DNA from: Rivularia sp. MS3
GTDB taxonomy: Bacteria; Cyanobacteriota; Cyanobacteriia; Cyanobacteriales; Nostocaceae
Reading direction: 5' to 3'
Length of the DNA stretch: 52,529 bases
Assembly (NCBI GenBank): GCA_019192545.1
Contig: JAHCMI010000065.1
Coordinates: forward strand, 1-52,529
Below the pieces are notes generated by a model that was not told where the DNA came from, made no database searches, and was given only the letters and a program-made list of their open reading frames with translations. Below are positions 35,557 through 44,427 of this stretch, piece after piece (position 1 is the first letter of the stretch; each line of letters begins with the position of its first letter). A program made the position numbers and the translations under genes.

Positions 35557-36300
35557 TTATTTGCTCTGAATAATTTTTCCATTTTGCAAGAAATTCCCGA
35601 CCTTTTTCTTCTCCATGTTGATAAACCCGATGTAAAATGTACCGGGTTGGTTGTTTATTGCAATTATTTGTTTATATCCAGCTTCAATCATTTCAATTGC
35701 CGGACATAAGCAAGTATAGGATGCATCAATATAAGGTTTTCCGTTTATCCAAGCGGGAGTATCCCAAGCGTGAAGCATTCTCGATGTTGCATAAGCGATT
35801 TCATCAAAGTTGTTTTCATCAATATTTGAATAAATATGATTTTGTCGGGTACTAAATAACTCTAGCTGCAAATTTTCATCTACCCAACTACGGTCTTTTT
35901 TTGCCGCTGATACTAATAATTTTCTTCCCAAACGTCTGGCTTTTTCTCCTTGAGTTTGACTCGCTGCTTCTGGGTTTATAACAGCATTTGCTGCAATGAA
36001 ATATTCTGGGGTTTGTGCTGCTAATAGTTTATCTAGTGGTGGATTAAAAGCTTTAATTCCACCCATAACAACCTGACTCATTCCCATATCTGGTTTTTGT
36101 AATTCTTCCATACCTTTGAGCCAGTAATTAACACCTAGTTCAGCAACTTTACCAATTGCAGCCCAAGCCGAGGGAATAACTGATGAAGATGCTCCAGCGT
36201 AAGCATCAGCGCGGATTCCTGCTGATTCTAACGCTGTTAGTACTCCGTGGGTAAATGCACCTTTGAAACTGCCAGATGCACAGGCGATCGCTAATTTCAT
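35557..36300 (-). CDS. Patatin-like phospholipase-family protein
   Basis: A 247-residue protein with the patatin oxyanion segment (ASGSFKGAFTHGVL) at about residues 9-22, a nucleophile elbow that reads AGASSSV instead of G-x-S-x-G, and a dyad aspartate in YIDASY. The second glycine of the elbow is replaced by serine. It probably hydrolyses acyl chains of membrane lipids or is an inactive relative. It stands alone, facing the kinase-like gene. Confidence 0.78.
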   Translation of the reverse strand: MKLAIACASGSFKGAFTHGVLTALESAGIRADAYAGASSSVIPSAWAAIGKVAELGVNYWLKGMEELQKPDMGMSQVVMGGIKAFNPPLDKLLAAQTPEYFIAANAVINPEAASQTQGEKARRLGRKLLVSAAKKDRSWVDENLQLELFSTRQNHIYSNIDENNFDEIAYATSRMLHAWDTPAWINGKPYIDASYTCLCPAIEMIEAGYKQIIAINNQPGTFYIGFINMEKKKVGNFLQNGKIIQSK

Positions 36301-36438
36301 TTTGGATTTTGGATTGAAAATAAATAACAGAACTTACGCAACTGCCACAAGACTCGGATGGTGCATGACACCACAAGCCTTATTATTAGGTTGAAAATTG
36401 ATCTAAGTAAGTCACTACGTCTCTAGATTGGCGGTTTT

Positions 36439-36592
36439 TATAGGAATCCTAATTGATTTTTGAAACATATGTAGGGTGTGTTGTAGCGAAGCGCAACGCA
36501 CCGTCTTATCAGATTTTCGGTGCGGCCTTACTGCCGTCGTAACACACCCTACAAATACCTAATTTTTTCAATATTCAAAACGGATTCCTATA
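36439..36592. repeat. Two nested inverted-repeat elements
   Basis: The outer arms are TATAGGAATCC (36439-36449) and GGATTCCTATA (36582-36592). The inner arms are TGTAGGGTGTGTT (36470-36482) and AACACACCCTACA (36541-36553), a well-known cyanobacterial repeat type. The arrangement suggests that one element inserted into another. Confidence 0.75.
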
Positions 36593-36609
36593 GATGGCAA
36601 GGAATTAGG

Positions 36610-37260
36610 TTAGGGTTTTATTTTTTGCCGAACCATTCTAGTTACAACCCGTCTGAATTTTTCAAAATCTTCTGGGCTCATTTCTGTTGTTTGCCATGAT
36701 TGACGCTGCATCAATCTTTCAAACCATTTATTTAAATTAGGATATTTACTAAAATCAATTCCTAAATGTGGTATAGATGAAACATCTGTACCGACGATAA
36801 TATCTGCCAAACTTAAATTTTCACCACCGAAGTAAGAATCATCTTTGAGATTATCGGCAAAAAAAGCTAATACTTTTTCAACGTGTTCTTTCGCTGCAAC
36901 AAACTTTGGTGAATCTTGTTCTTCCAACATTAAAGGTAATACCTTCGGAACTAATTCGTTTGTAGAAACCATCTGCAACATTCTGATTTTTGCTAGAGCT
37001 TGAGTATCTTTTGGTAACAGTGCGGGATTTGGATATTTTATTTCCAAATATTCTAAAATCGCAATGGATTCTATCATCTTAAATCCATCATCAATGATTG
37101 CCGGAACGTGATGAAAAGGATGTATTTGTAAATAGTCTGGCTGAAATTGGTCGCCATTTAAATTCATCACTATTCCTTCAAAGGGTATGTCTTTTTCTAA
37201 TAATCCTCTCCACACGCGACGAGCCATAGGGGAACGGGGATTGTAGTAAAATTTGAGCAT
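36610..37260 (-). CDS. Glutathione S-transferase-family protein
   Basis: A 216-residue protein with an N-terminal thioredoxin-like domain (MLKFYYNPRSPMARRVW ... HHVPAIIDDGFKMIESIAIL-EYL) that includes the cis-proline V-P-A and the E-S glutathione-binding pair, followed by a helical C-terminal domain. It probably detoxifies electrophiles. It lies downstream of a TetR-type gene on the same strand, with a matching operator (37494) between them, so it is a likely target of that regulator. Confidence 0.9.
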   Translation of the reverse strand: MLKFYYNPRSPMARRVWRGLLEKDIPFEGIVMNLNGDQFQPDYLQIHPFHHVPAIIDDGFKMIESIAILEYLEIKYPNPALLPKDTQALAKIRMLQMVSTNELVPKVLPLMLEEQDSPKFVAAKEHVEKVLAFFADNLKDDSYFGGENLSLADIIVGTDVSSIPHLGIDFSKYPNLNKWFERLMQRQSWQTTEMSPEDFEKFRRVVTRMVRQKIKP

Positions 37261-37265
37261 GATTG

Positions 37266-37369
37266 TTTAAAGGTTAAAGGTTAGAGGTCAAAGGTTAAAG
37301 GTTAAAGGTTAGAGGTTAAAGGTTAGAGGTTAAAGGTTAGAGGTCAAAGGTTAAAGGTTAGAGGTTAAA
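37266..37369. repeat. Heptamer repeats TTAAAGG/TTAGAGG/TCAAAGG
   Basis: About fifteen 7-bp units follow each other between the GST start and a small remnant frame. Identical units occur at 41829-41860 and 49699-49737. Confidence 0.85.
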
Positions 37370-37449
37370 CAATTTCTTTCGGCTGCATACAAATTTAATG
37401 CAAAAGCACCCGCAGCAGTTTCTTGAATTTCTTTAATTTCAGATAACAT
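37351..37449 (-). pseudogene. 5' remnant of a gene under the TetR-type operator
   Basis: From an ATG at 37449 a frame reads MLSEIKEIQETAAGAFALNL and a few more residues, then runs into the heptamer repeats and stops after 32 codons. The first 27 codons look like real protein. The TetR-type operator palindrome lies 45 bp upstream. I do not recognise the parent gene. It appears that a regulated gene has lost all but its start. Confidence 0.5.
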
Positions 37450-37493
37450 TTTGGGTTTAACAACGGATAGTTTTTCTTTGATTTACAATTATT

Positions 37494-37509
37494 AAGACCA
37501 ATCGGTCTT
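37494..37509. promoter_or_regulatory. TetR-type operator upstream of GST
   Basis: AAGACC-AATC-GGTCTT is a palindrome with the same half-sites as the one before the TetR gene (38158-38170). It lies between the TetR stop and the GST start, where it could control GST and the small remnant frame. Confidence 0.75.
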
Positions 37510-37552
37510 TTTTATGTCAAAAAAATATAGACCTTTCATCATCAACGGTTTT

Positions 37553-38146
37553 TCAAGCTTTTAATTCTACCTCTATATAATTATTTAAATGTTTAATTGC
37601 TCTTTGAAGATGAATCGCATCGTCATACAATTTGCTCATCATCACAGCACCTTCGAGCAATGTAATCATTACGGTTGCAACTTCATCGGGATTGACATCG
37701 GAACGAATTTCACCTCTAGAAATTCCTTTTTCAAGTACCCGACGAACCATATCCCTCCAATCATCCATTACCATTCGAGCGCGATTTCGTAATATAGGAT
37801 GAGAATCATCGCTTTCAATAGCAGTATTCATTAAAGGACAACCTCCTTCAACTACTGGATTGTCAATGTTATCTTGAAATACACCGATAATTCCCTGCAA
37901 GCGCTCCACGGCATGACGTTTATTTTTCAAAGCACCACGATAACGCTGCTTAATTAAACCAACAGCATATTCAAATGCTTGCAAAGCTAAATCATCTTTA
38001 CTTTGAAAATGGTTGTAAATTCCCCCCTTTTTTAATCCCGTCACCTGCATGATGTCCGAAATAGACGCACCAGCATAGCCACGAGTATTAAACAACGTCG
38101 CCGCTTGATGCAATATTCTTTCTTTGGTTTCTTTACCTTTGGACAT
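37553..38146 (-). CDS. TetR-family regulator (YxaF/AcrR-like)
   Basis: A 197-residue regulator with an N-terminal helix-turn-helix (ERILHQAATLFNTRGYAGAS and LKKGGIYNHFQSKDDLALQA). The C-terminal ligand domain contains C-P-L-M-N-T-A-I-E, typical of the TetR_C YxaF-type group. Two palindromes with GACC/GGTC half-sites, one in front of this gene and one in front of the downstream GST, indicate autoregulation and control of GST. The inducer is probably an electrophile or aromatic compound. Confidence 0.9.
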   Translation of the reverse strand: MSKGKETKERILHQAATLFNTRGYAGASISDIMQVTGLKKGGIYNHFQSKDDLALQAFEYAVGLIKQRYRGALKNKRHAVERLQGIIGVFQDNIDNPVVEGGCPLMNTAIESDDSHPILRNRARMVMDDWRDMVRRVLEKGISRGEIRSDVNPDEVATVMITLLEGAVMMSKLYDDAIHLQRAIKHLNNYIEVELKA

Positions 38147-38157
38147 CTTTTCGTTTC

Positions 38158-38170
38158 AGACCGATTGGTC
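38158..38170. promoter_or_regulatory. TetR-type operator before the TetR gene
   Basis: AGACCGATTGGTC lies 12 bp before the TetR start codon and shares the GACC-N4-GGTC pattern with 37494-37509. Confidence 0.75.
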
Positions 38171-38250
38171 GATTTTAGTTTACAGGATGAAAGTTTTGCA
38201 GTCAAGGGGGAGAGGGGGAAGAGGAGGAGAAGGAGGCAAGGAGAAGAAGA

Positions 38251-38350
38251 ACTAACTTGCTACTTGCTACTCCTAACTCCTAACTCCTAACTCATAACTG
38301 CTCACTGATAACTGTTCACTGTTGACTGTTAACTGTTAACTGTTCACTGA
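38251..38350. repeat. Heptamer repeat tract upstream of the TetR gene
   Basis: Units CTAACTC/ATAACTG/CACTGAT/CTGTTAA follow each other up to the stop of gloA. The adjacent 38200-38245 is purine-rich GGAGGAGAAGGAG-type sequence. Confidence 0.75.
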
Positions 38351-38791
38351 TTACCAACTTCCAGTATTTTCCATTGAAGTCCAAGGTTCTTTAGGTGGTA
38401 GTGCGTCTCCTTTTTGCAGTAGCTCTATGGAGATATGATCGGGCGATCGCACGAAAGCCATGCGTCCGTCGCGTGGGGGACGATTGATAGTAACACCGCC
38501 TGATTTCAAGCGTTCGCAGGTTTCGTAGATGTCGTCAACTCGATAAGCGAGGTGTCCGAAGTTGCGTCCACCTTGATAGTCTTCGGGGTCCCAGTTGTAA
38601 GTAAGTTCAACTAAGGGAGATGTTGATTCTTTTACTTTGTCTACGTCTTGGGGTGCGGCAAGAAAAACTAAGGTAAAACGTCCTTTTTCGCTTTCTTTTC
38701 TCCTAACTTCGACTAATCCGAGTTTATTACAATAAAAGTCGAGGGATTTTTCCAAGTCGCTGACGCGAACCATTGTGTGTAGATATTCCAT
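38351..38791 (-). CDS. gloA: Lactoylglutathione lyase (glyoxalase I)
   Basis: A 146-residue metal-dependent enzyme converting the methylglyoxal-glutathione hemithioacetal to lactoylglutathione. The four metal ligands of GlxI are visible: H5 in YLHTMVRV, Glu in LVELTYNW, His in FGHLAYRV and Glu in [19 protein letters not shown] and the paired beta-alpha-beta-beta-beta modules complete the family pattern. It is probably expressed alone. Confidence 0.93.
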   Translation of the reverse strand: MEYLHTMVRVSDLEKSLDFYCNKLGLVEVRRKESEKGRFTLVFLAAPQDVDKVKESTSPLVELTYNWDPEDYQGGRNFGHLAYRVDDIYETCERLKSGGVTINRPPRDGRMAFVRSPDHISIELLQKGDALPPKEPWTSMENTGSW

Positions 38792-38812
38792 GACAGGGCC
38801 TTGATTTGTATG

Positions 38813-39013
38813 TCAGGTAATCATGTTATCGCTTTCTTTGATAATGAAGCTTTCAACTTCAGAAAGACTTTGGTTTATCCCGTCAATCAAATCTTGAGAA
38901 TTTCCACTATCGGAAGAAGCACCAAAATTAATGCTGAATAAATCAGCAAACATATCGGTATCTTCTATATTGGATAGCAAATCTATATTGTTTAAGAAAT
39001 CGAAGTTATTAAA
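38813..39013 (-). pseudogene. 3' remnant of an unrecognised gene
   Basis: A leftward frame of about 65 codons ending at 38813 reads NNFDFLNNIDLLSNIEDTDM, continues with F-A-D-L-F-S-I-N-F-G-A and ends in E-S-D-N-M-I-T. It has protein-like acidic composition but no proper start; the first ATG is at 38953. Upstream it runs into low-complexity sequence and a MITE-like element. It may be the tail of a deleted gene, or a small protein of 47 codons. Confidence 0.35.
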
Positions 39014-39044
39014 TGGGGATTGGGGAATAGGGGAGTGTAGGAGA

Positions 39045-39177
39045 ATATAGCGAATTTCAGTTGAGCAAAATACAGCAGCTAACTACGCCCGTCCTCCGGA
39101 CACCCCTCTCCAAGTTATCGGAGAGGGGAAGGGGGTGAGGTTTCGGGTGTATTGCACTGAACCGAAAACTGCTATAT
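39045..39177. mobile_element. MITE-like element with ATATAGC ends, touching the porin stop
   Basis: ATATAGC at 39045-39051 and GCTATAT at 39171-39177 begin longer imperfect terminal repeats (to about 39075 and from about 39149). The interior has CCCCTCTCC (39103-39111) paired with GGAGAGGGG (39120-39128). The right end overlaps the first base of the porin stop codon, so the element inserted exactly at the end of the gene or supplies its stop. The same end sequence recurs at 52313. Confidence 0.7.
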
Positions 39178-40958
39178 CAAAAAGTAAACGTAGTTCTCAA
39201 CGCACCAATGAAGACATCTTCGTTATCTTCGTTTTGATTGGGAGACTTTAGCCAAATGACTCCGGGTGTAATTGAAATATTATCGTTTATCGGATAACGA
39301 TACATGGCTTCAATATGCAATGGTGTATCATTTTCAAAGTTGGCCGGTCTGGGTGAAATGTCGCCAGCATAAGGTTCTGCACCCGCAATAATTGCACCTA
39401 AACCACCCTTTTTACCCAAATCGGGGAATACTAAAGCTAAGGCATAATTCCAGATTTCGGCATCTCCCGATCCACCGTTGAAATCGACATCGGTATAGCT
39501 TCCCCAACCTCTAATACTAAACTTTGAACTGAGGTCGAGTTGAGCCTGTACTCCGTAGGAATTACTGTTAATTCGTCTTTCTTCCGTACCGGGAAGTAAA
39601 CCGTTAGCGAAGTTGGTTCCAGTACCACCGAAAGCAAAAGTTCCATCACCTGGATCGTAACCGTTTATATAGGTCAAACCAAGTTTGAATCTTTTGATTG
39701 GTTGAAAAACAAGCTGTCCCATAGCGGAATAGTTGCCGTTGAATAATCCTGCTTTTTGGTCGGGATCGGAACCATTTTTAGCAAGATAACCACCCTCTAT
39801 TTTTATTGCGTCGGCTAACTTGTAGCTGAAACCAATACCTGTTGTAGAGCGAGCAATTCCCAAGCGATAAATAGGATTTCGTTCTGCGAATCGGGACATT
39901 GCACCGGTAGCACCACCACCAGTATTTAAGCCAGAATTCAACACATCTGCGTAGAAGTGATGCGCTCCTAAACTAGCCATTGCGGTTACTTTGAGCTTGT
40001 CACCCACCGGAAAGACATAGTGCAATCTATCAATAACAAGATCGTTAGTACCGGGGCCATCAAAAGCAAAACGTCCTTCGTTAGTGCCGATTTCATCTAC
40101 AAATGAGTTACCGATGTTTCCGGTAGTTAAACGAGTAAATAGCTTATCTTTACCCGTGAAACTAGATACTAACTGAAGACGAATTCTTTCATTAAATACA
40201 ATTTCAGCATCTACATCATCTCCATCTGCACCGGCAAGGGTAAATGCTGCTTCACCCTGAAGTTTGGTAGTAGTAGAAAATTGATTGGCTTCGAGTTCTG
40301 CTGTGCGTGCTTCTAGGGCATCAACTCTACCGCGCAGAGTTGCAAGTTCGGCCGCAAATTCTTCTTGCAAGCGTTGTAAGGTAGCTAAATCTTCTCGCGA
40401 TACGATATCAGCAGTAGCCGTAGCAATTAACTCATTAACTCTATCCAAGCAAGCATTCAAACCAGCAGCAAATTCGTAACGAGTTAAAGCACGATTACCG
40501 CGATAAGTTCCATTCGGATAACCTGCTATACAACCGTAGCGCTCTACTAGTGATTGTAAAGCCGCAAATGCCCAATCTGTAGGCTGTACATCGGATAGTT
40601 GAGAAACCGAAGTCACTTGAGATTTTGCTGGTTTTTTCTCGGCTTGAGCCAATTTTTCTACCGGCAATATATTTGAATTACTTAAATTTAATTTATTTTT
40701 TGGATTTGATGTAATATCGTGCTGGCTAACTTGAGAATCAGCTAGTTTAGTTGTAGTAGCTTGCGATGCGTCTTGTATTTGTAGTTGGAAATTTATTGGA
40801 TTGTCTAAATTCTGAGTAATCTGCGATGAATCTTCAAATTCCACAAATTCTGCTTTTGCTGTTTCTGCTTTTAAACCCAAAGCAATAACTGTCATGACTA
40901 AAGCAGTACCGAATAAAGCAGAATTGCTTTCAGATAGCTTAAAAATATTCTGTATCAC
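39177..40958 (-). CDS. SLH-domain porin, cyanobacterial iron-uptake-porin type (second copy)
   Basis: A 593-residue protein built like the porin at 17286-18854: leader (about residues 1-35), then an extra region of about 80 polar residues, the SLH domain (SQLSDVQPTDWAFAALQSLV ... FAAGLNACLDRVNELIATAT), a coiled coil and a beta-barrel ending in T-T-F-T-F. The SLH and coiled-coil parts are nearly the same in the two proteins, while the barrels differ, suggesting different solute preferences. The start is the GTG at 40958. No metal-type box is visible upstream. Confidence 0.92.
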   Translation of the reverse strand: MIQNIFKLSESNSALFGTALVMTVIALGLKAETAKAEFVEFEDSSQITQNLDNPINFQLQIQDASQATTTKLADSQVSQHDITSNPKNKLNLSNSNILPVEKLAQAEKKPAKSQVTSVSQLSDVQPTDWAFAALQSLVERYGCIAGYPNGTYRGNRALTRYEFAAGLNACLDRVNELIATATADIVSREDLATLQRLQEEFAAELATLRGRVDALEARTAELEANQFSTTTKLQGEAAFTLAGADGDDVDAEIVFNERIRLQLVSSFTGKDKLFTRLTTGNIGNSFVDEIGTNEGRFAFDGPGTNDLVIDRLHYVFPVGDKLKVTAMASLGAHHFYADVLNSGLNTGGGATGAMSRFAERNPIYRLGIARSTTGIGFSYKLADAIKIEGGYLAKNGSDPDQKAGLFNGNYSAMGQLVFQPIKRFKLGLTYINGYDPGDGTFAFGGTGTNFANGLLPGTEERRINSNSYGVQAQLDLSSKFSIRGWGSYTDVDFNGGSGDAEIWNYALALVFPDLGKKGGLGAIIAGAEPYAGDISPRPANFENDTPLHIEAMYRYPINDNISITPGVIWLKSPNQNEDNEDVFIGALRTTFTF

Positions 40959-41214
40959 CTACTACTCCTCACATATTAATTCTGAAAGATAATTGTGTAA
41001 ATTCGCTTTCAGACACCAAAATTCATGTAGATAATAATACACTAAGAAAACAATAAGCGAAAGTTAATTTATGTTTAAATCAAGACAATTTGATATGAGC
41101 AAGGTGAAACAGATTGAATGAGTTGCGGCTTTCTAAAACAATTGGGATTAGAATTAGAATAAATAGTTTGTAGTAAAGGCTTTAGCCTTTAAAAGTTATT
41201 AATAGCTGCATCTT

Positions 41215-41826
41215 ATGGGATTCTATTCACAAAAAATTTTTCCTTATCTTCTGGACTGGTCGCTATCAGATTCTACTTTTAATCAATATCGTCAAGAAGT
41301 TTTAGCAGAAGTTGAAGGAGAAGTATTAGAAATTGGTTTTGGTACGGGTTTAAATCTTTCTTTTTATCCGGATGAAATTAATAAAATAATCACCGTTGAT
41401 AATAATCCCGGAGTTCATAAACTCGCTCAAAAAAGAATTGCAAAATCTTCTATAACCGTAGACCATCGAATCTTAAGTGGTGAAAATCTTCCAATGACCG
41501 ATAATACTTTTGATAGCGTTGTTAGTACTTGGACTTTATGTAGTATTGAAAAAGTAGAACAAGCTCTTAAGGAAATTCATCGAGTATTAAAACCGGGTGG
41601 TAAATTCTTTTTTATCGAGCATGGTTTAAGTAATGAGCCATCAATTCAAACTTGGCAAAATCGATTCAACCCGATACAAAATGTGATTGCAGATGGCTGT
41701 AATTTAAATCGGAATATTCGCTCGATTGTAAAACAGCAATTTAGTCAGGTAGATGTAGAAGAATTTTATGCCGATAAAACACCGAAAATTATGGGATATA
41801 TGTATAAAGGGGTGGCGGTGAAATAA
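41215..41826 (+). CDS. SAM-dependent methyltransferase (Methyltransf_11 type)
   Basis: A 203-residue class I methyltransferase. Motif I reads VLEIGFGTGLNLSFY at about residues 37-51, followed by an acidic D-N-N-P end of strand 2, the motif NTFDSVVSTWTLCSI and the post-motif HRVLKPGGKFFFIEHG. The pattern is close to small METTL7/phospholipid- or thiol-methyltransferase relatives. The substrate is unknown. Confidence 0.88.
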   Translation: MGFYSQKIFPYLLDWSLSDSTFNQYRQEVLAEVEGEVLEIGFGTGLNLSFYPDEINKIITVDNNPGVHKLAQKRIAKSSITVDHRILSGENLPMTDNTFDSVVSTWTLCSIEKVEQALKEIHRVLKPGGKFFFIEHGLSNEPSIQTWQNRFNPIQNVIADGCNLNRNIRSIVKQQFSQVDVEEFYADKTPKIMGYMYKGVAVK

Positions 41827-41933
41827 GTTATGAAGGTTAGAGGTTAAAGGTTAAAGGTTGAATTACTTTTAACTTCTACCTTGCAATTTTTAACTCTTAA
41901 CTCATAACTTATTAGATACCACGAAAGAAGACA

Positions 41934-42521
41934 TTAAACAGTAACTGCATGAGACAATTTTTCTAATACAGCAACAGCTTCTTTAGGCTCTAATCTTTTG
42001 GTATAGTCGGCATTGATATAAGCTAGGGCTATACGTCCGTTTTTCTCGATGACAAATGTACCGGGAACGGGTAATTTCCAATCATTAATACCGTTGCTTT
42101 TTGCTAAATCAATGCCCCATTGTTGGTAAAGTGCTTTTAATTCATCGTTAAATTCAAATACAAGTCCGTAATTTTCAGCAACATTTAAACCGACATCGCT
42201 CAATACATCAAATTTAAGGTCGTTTTTCTCTGCGGTACTCAAAGAAGCGTTTGGTGTCTGGGGTTATACTGCAATCAACGAAGCCCCTAATTTCTCAATT
42301 TCTGGTAATAGTTGCTGATAAGCGCGTAATTCTAAATTACAGTAAGGACACCAACCGCCGCGATAGAAAGTAAGAATAACAGGCCCTTTTGTCAATCTGT
42401 CTTTCAGACTAATGTTGTTCCCGACAGCATTGGGAAGAGTAAAATCAGGAGCTATATCTCCAACTTCAATTAAATTTCTGGTTTCAAACTCTTTAAACAG
42501 TTCGTTTGTTGCTGTTTCCAT
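41934..42521 (-). pseudogene. AhpC/TSA-type peroxiredoxin gene with an in-frame stop
   Basis: One continuous frame of 196 codons is interrupted only by a TAA at 42264-42266. Before it lie the peroxiredoxin features DFTLPNAVGN and FYRGGWCPYCNLELRAYQ (peroxidatic Cys plus a CxxC-like second Cys) up to GASLIAV; after it the frame continues PQTPNASLSTAEKNDLKFDV to the normal end. Relatives usually have serine (TCA) at the stop position, one base from TAA. The rest is undamaged, so the mutation is recent, or a sequencing error, or suppressed. The 5' neighbour is a truncated LysR gene 19 bp away. Confidence 0.85.
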
Positions 42522-42539
42522 AGTTGCAGCAACTTCAGC

Positions 42540-43061
42540 TTGGTTGAGGAAAAGGTAGATTTAGCAATTAGAATTGGTAACCATCAAGATACTTCTTTAA
42601 TTTGTCAGCGCATCGGTACTACTCGTCGTATTACTGCTGCTTCCCATGAATACTTTGAGAAAAACGGAGAACCTAAAAAACCATCAGAGTTAATTCATCA
42701 TAATTGTATTGTTTATACTCGAATTTCAACGGGAAATGAATGGTATTTCCAATTTAAAGATAAAACTATCAAAGTAGAAGTGACGGGAAATTTTCAAACA
42801 AATAATTCTACTGCTATCCGGGAAGCTGTTTTATCTGGGATTGGAATTTCTGTATTGCCTATTTGGTTGTTTGGTGACTGTATAAATGATGGACAATTAA
42901 AAGTTATTTTAAAAGAATATCAACCGACTCCTTTAGCAATAAATGCTGTTTATAGAAGAGGTCGATTTATACCTGCTAAGGTTCGATGTTTTATCAATTT
43001 CTTGGCACAGGAGTTTGAAATTGATCCTTGGGTTTCGGGTTTTGGGGAACTAAAAGCTTAA
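42540..43061 (+). pseudogene. Truncated LysR-family regulator (effector-domain half only)
   Basis: The frame begins inside the effector-binding domain with V-E-E-K-V-D-L-A-I-R-I-G and runs to a normal LysR end (SGIGISVLPIWLFGD, then the final strands). The helix-turn-helix and the first half of the effector domain, about 130 residues, are missing. The break point lies in the promoter region of the divergent peroxiredoxin gene. It therefore cannot bind DNA. A deletion that removed the regulator's 5' part is the simplest explanation. Confidence 0.85.
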
Positions 43062-43176
43062 AATTTGCGCTTGTATAAGTTTTATCTTCTGTTTTTTCCT
43101 CTGGAATTAATTATAATACTGTAGAATTTATGATTGCTATCAATCAATTATCAATCAAATATGAGTATATGAGTAT

Positions 43177-44031
43177 ATGTTAAATTGGAATCTTATCCGT
43201 GAAGTTGGCTATCCTAAGTTCTTTTATAGATATTTGATTAGACAATTTTATAAGCGTGTTCTTCACAAAGATAATATCCTGCAACTAAATCAAAAGGTAT
43301 CTATAAATCTTCCTCGCAATAGTAAATTTGGCACTGAACTTTTTTTGAAAAATGGTTTTGTTGATTGGGGAAGCGAAAAATATTTAATTCAATACCTTGA
43401 TAAAGCAAAAAGCTTTTTAGATATTGGCGCTAATATCGGTTATTATTCGTTGCTGGTTTCTCCTTACTGCCATAGCGTTTATGCTTTTGAACCGGATTTA
43501 AGAAGTATCGCGGCTTTAAAACAAAATGCCCAAAAAGTTGATAATATCCAAGTTATTCAGGAAGCTGTTTATTCTAAAGTTGGTGAGATGCAGTTTGATG
43601 TCAGTCAGCTACCTGAGTTAAGCAGATTAAATACGAAATCGAAAAATCCTCATCACTCTATTAACGTTAAGGTAGATACTTTAGATAATTTTGCCAGCAA
43701 GCATCCAGATTTAAAAGTTACCGCTATTAAGACGGATGTCGAAGGTGCAGATACTGAAGTATTATTGGGTGGGAAAAATTTAATTAAAAATCAACAGCCT
43801 TTAATTTTATCGGAAGCTTTTCCCGATAGCCGCGTTTTACAATTTGCTAAGGAACTTGATTATCTGATTTTTGCTTTTATCAAATTTAAAGATAAATCAA
43901 AAATGCATTTCAAGCCAAAATTTATTCAGATTACTAAATATCCCCAAGGCTTCCGTCCAAAAATGATTTTTCTTGTTCCGGTGAGACTTCACAATCAATT
44001 TTTGCAATTAGTTGAACCACATAAATTGTAA
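43177..44031 (+). CDS. FkbM-family methyltransferase
   Basis: A 284-residue protein with the FkbM SAM-binding region: FLDIGANIGYYSLLVSPYC at about residues 86-104, YAFEPD and later IKTDVEGADTEVLLG, the D-V-E-G-x-E-like family signature. Members methylate oxygen atoms of sugars or other polar natural products. No glycan gene cluster lies nearby. The start is at an ATG within an ATGAGTATATGAGTATATG run, so an earlier in-frame start is unlikely. Confidence 0.88.
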   Translation: MLNWNLIREVGYPKFFYRYLIRQFYKRVLHKDNILQLNQKVSINLPRNSKFGTELFLKNGFVDWGSEKYLIQYLDKAKSFLDIGANIGYYSLLVSPYCHSVYAFEPDLRSIAALKQNAQKVDNIQVIQEAVYSKVGEMQFDVSQLPELSRLNTKSKNPHHSINVKVDTLDNFASKHPDLKVTAIKTDVEGADTEVLLGGKNLIKNQQPLILSEAFPDSRVLQFAKELDYLIFAFIKFKDKSKMHFKPKFIQITKYPQGFRPKMIFLVPVRLHNQFLQLVEPHKL

Positions 44032-44165
44032 AAATAAAGATAAGATTTTCTGGTTTTATTTGAAAATTGCAATTATTTATAACTTATTGCAATACTAATT
44101 GCGTTTTTTAGAGTTAATTTTGATTTTTTATTCAAAAATAGCTAAATAGTTATTATAATACGTAG

Positions 44166-44200
44166 AAAACTATACAATACTTTCGTTTGTATAGTTTTTT
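44166..44200 (+). terminator. Intrinsic terminator after the FkbM gene
   Basis: AAAACTATACAA and TTGTATAGTTTT form a 12-bp stem with a 9-base loop, followed by more T. It lies about 135 bp after the FkbM stop; the rest of the 396-bp gap to 44428 holds nothing else I can name. Confidence 0.65.
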
Positions 44201-44427
44201 GTTATTTGACATACAAATTAGCTAAAATGTATTGAAATAGTTTCTCTAACGACTTATTTGAAATATATCTAATTTTCGCGTCCATTTAACTTAGTAATTG
44301 TGTTGTGAATTATAGCTAATAGAAACATTTAATATCGTGGTGGCTCAAACACTTATGATATTCGCGAGGATAGGTAATGAATAATGTTTTAGCATTCTGA
44401 CAATTTTTTGATATTCTTACTAAATAA

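Noticed and set aside
37266-37369. CRISPR array
   Set aside because: The units are 7 bp long with no spacers; it is a heptamer tandem repeat.
38105-38290. Rightward 61-codon frame between TetR and gloA
   Set aside because: It runs through the operator and purine-rich and heptamer repeats, and has no protein-like composition.
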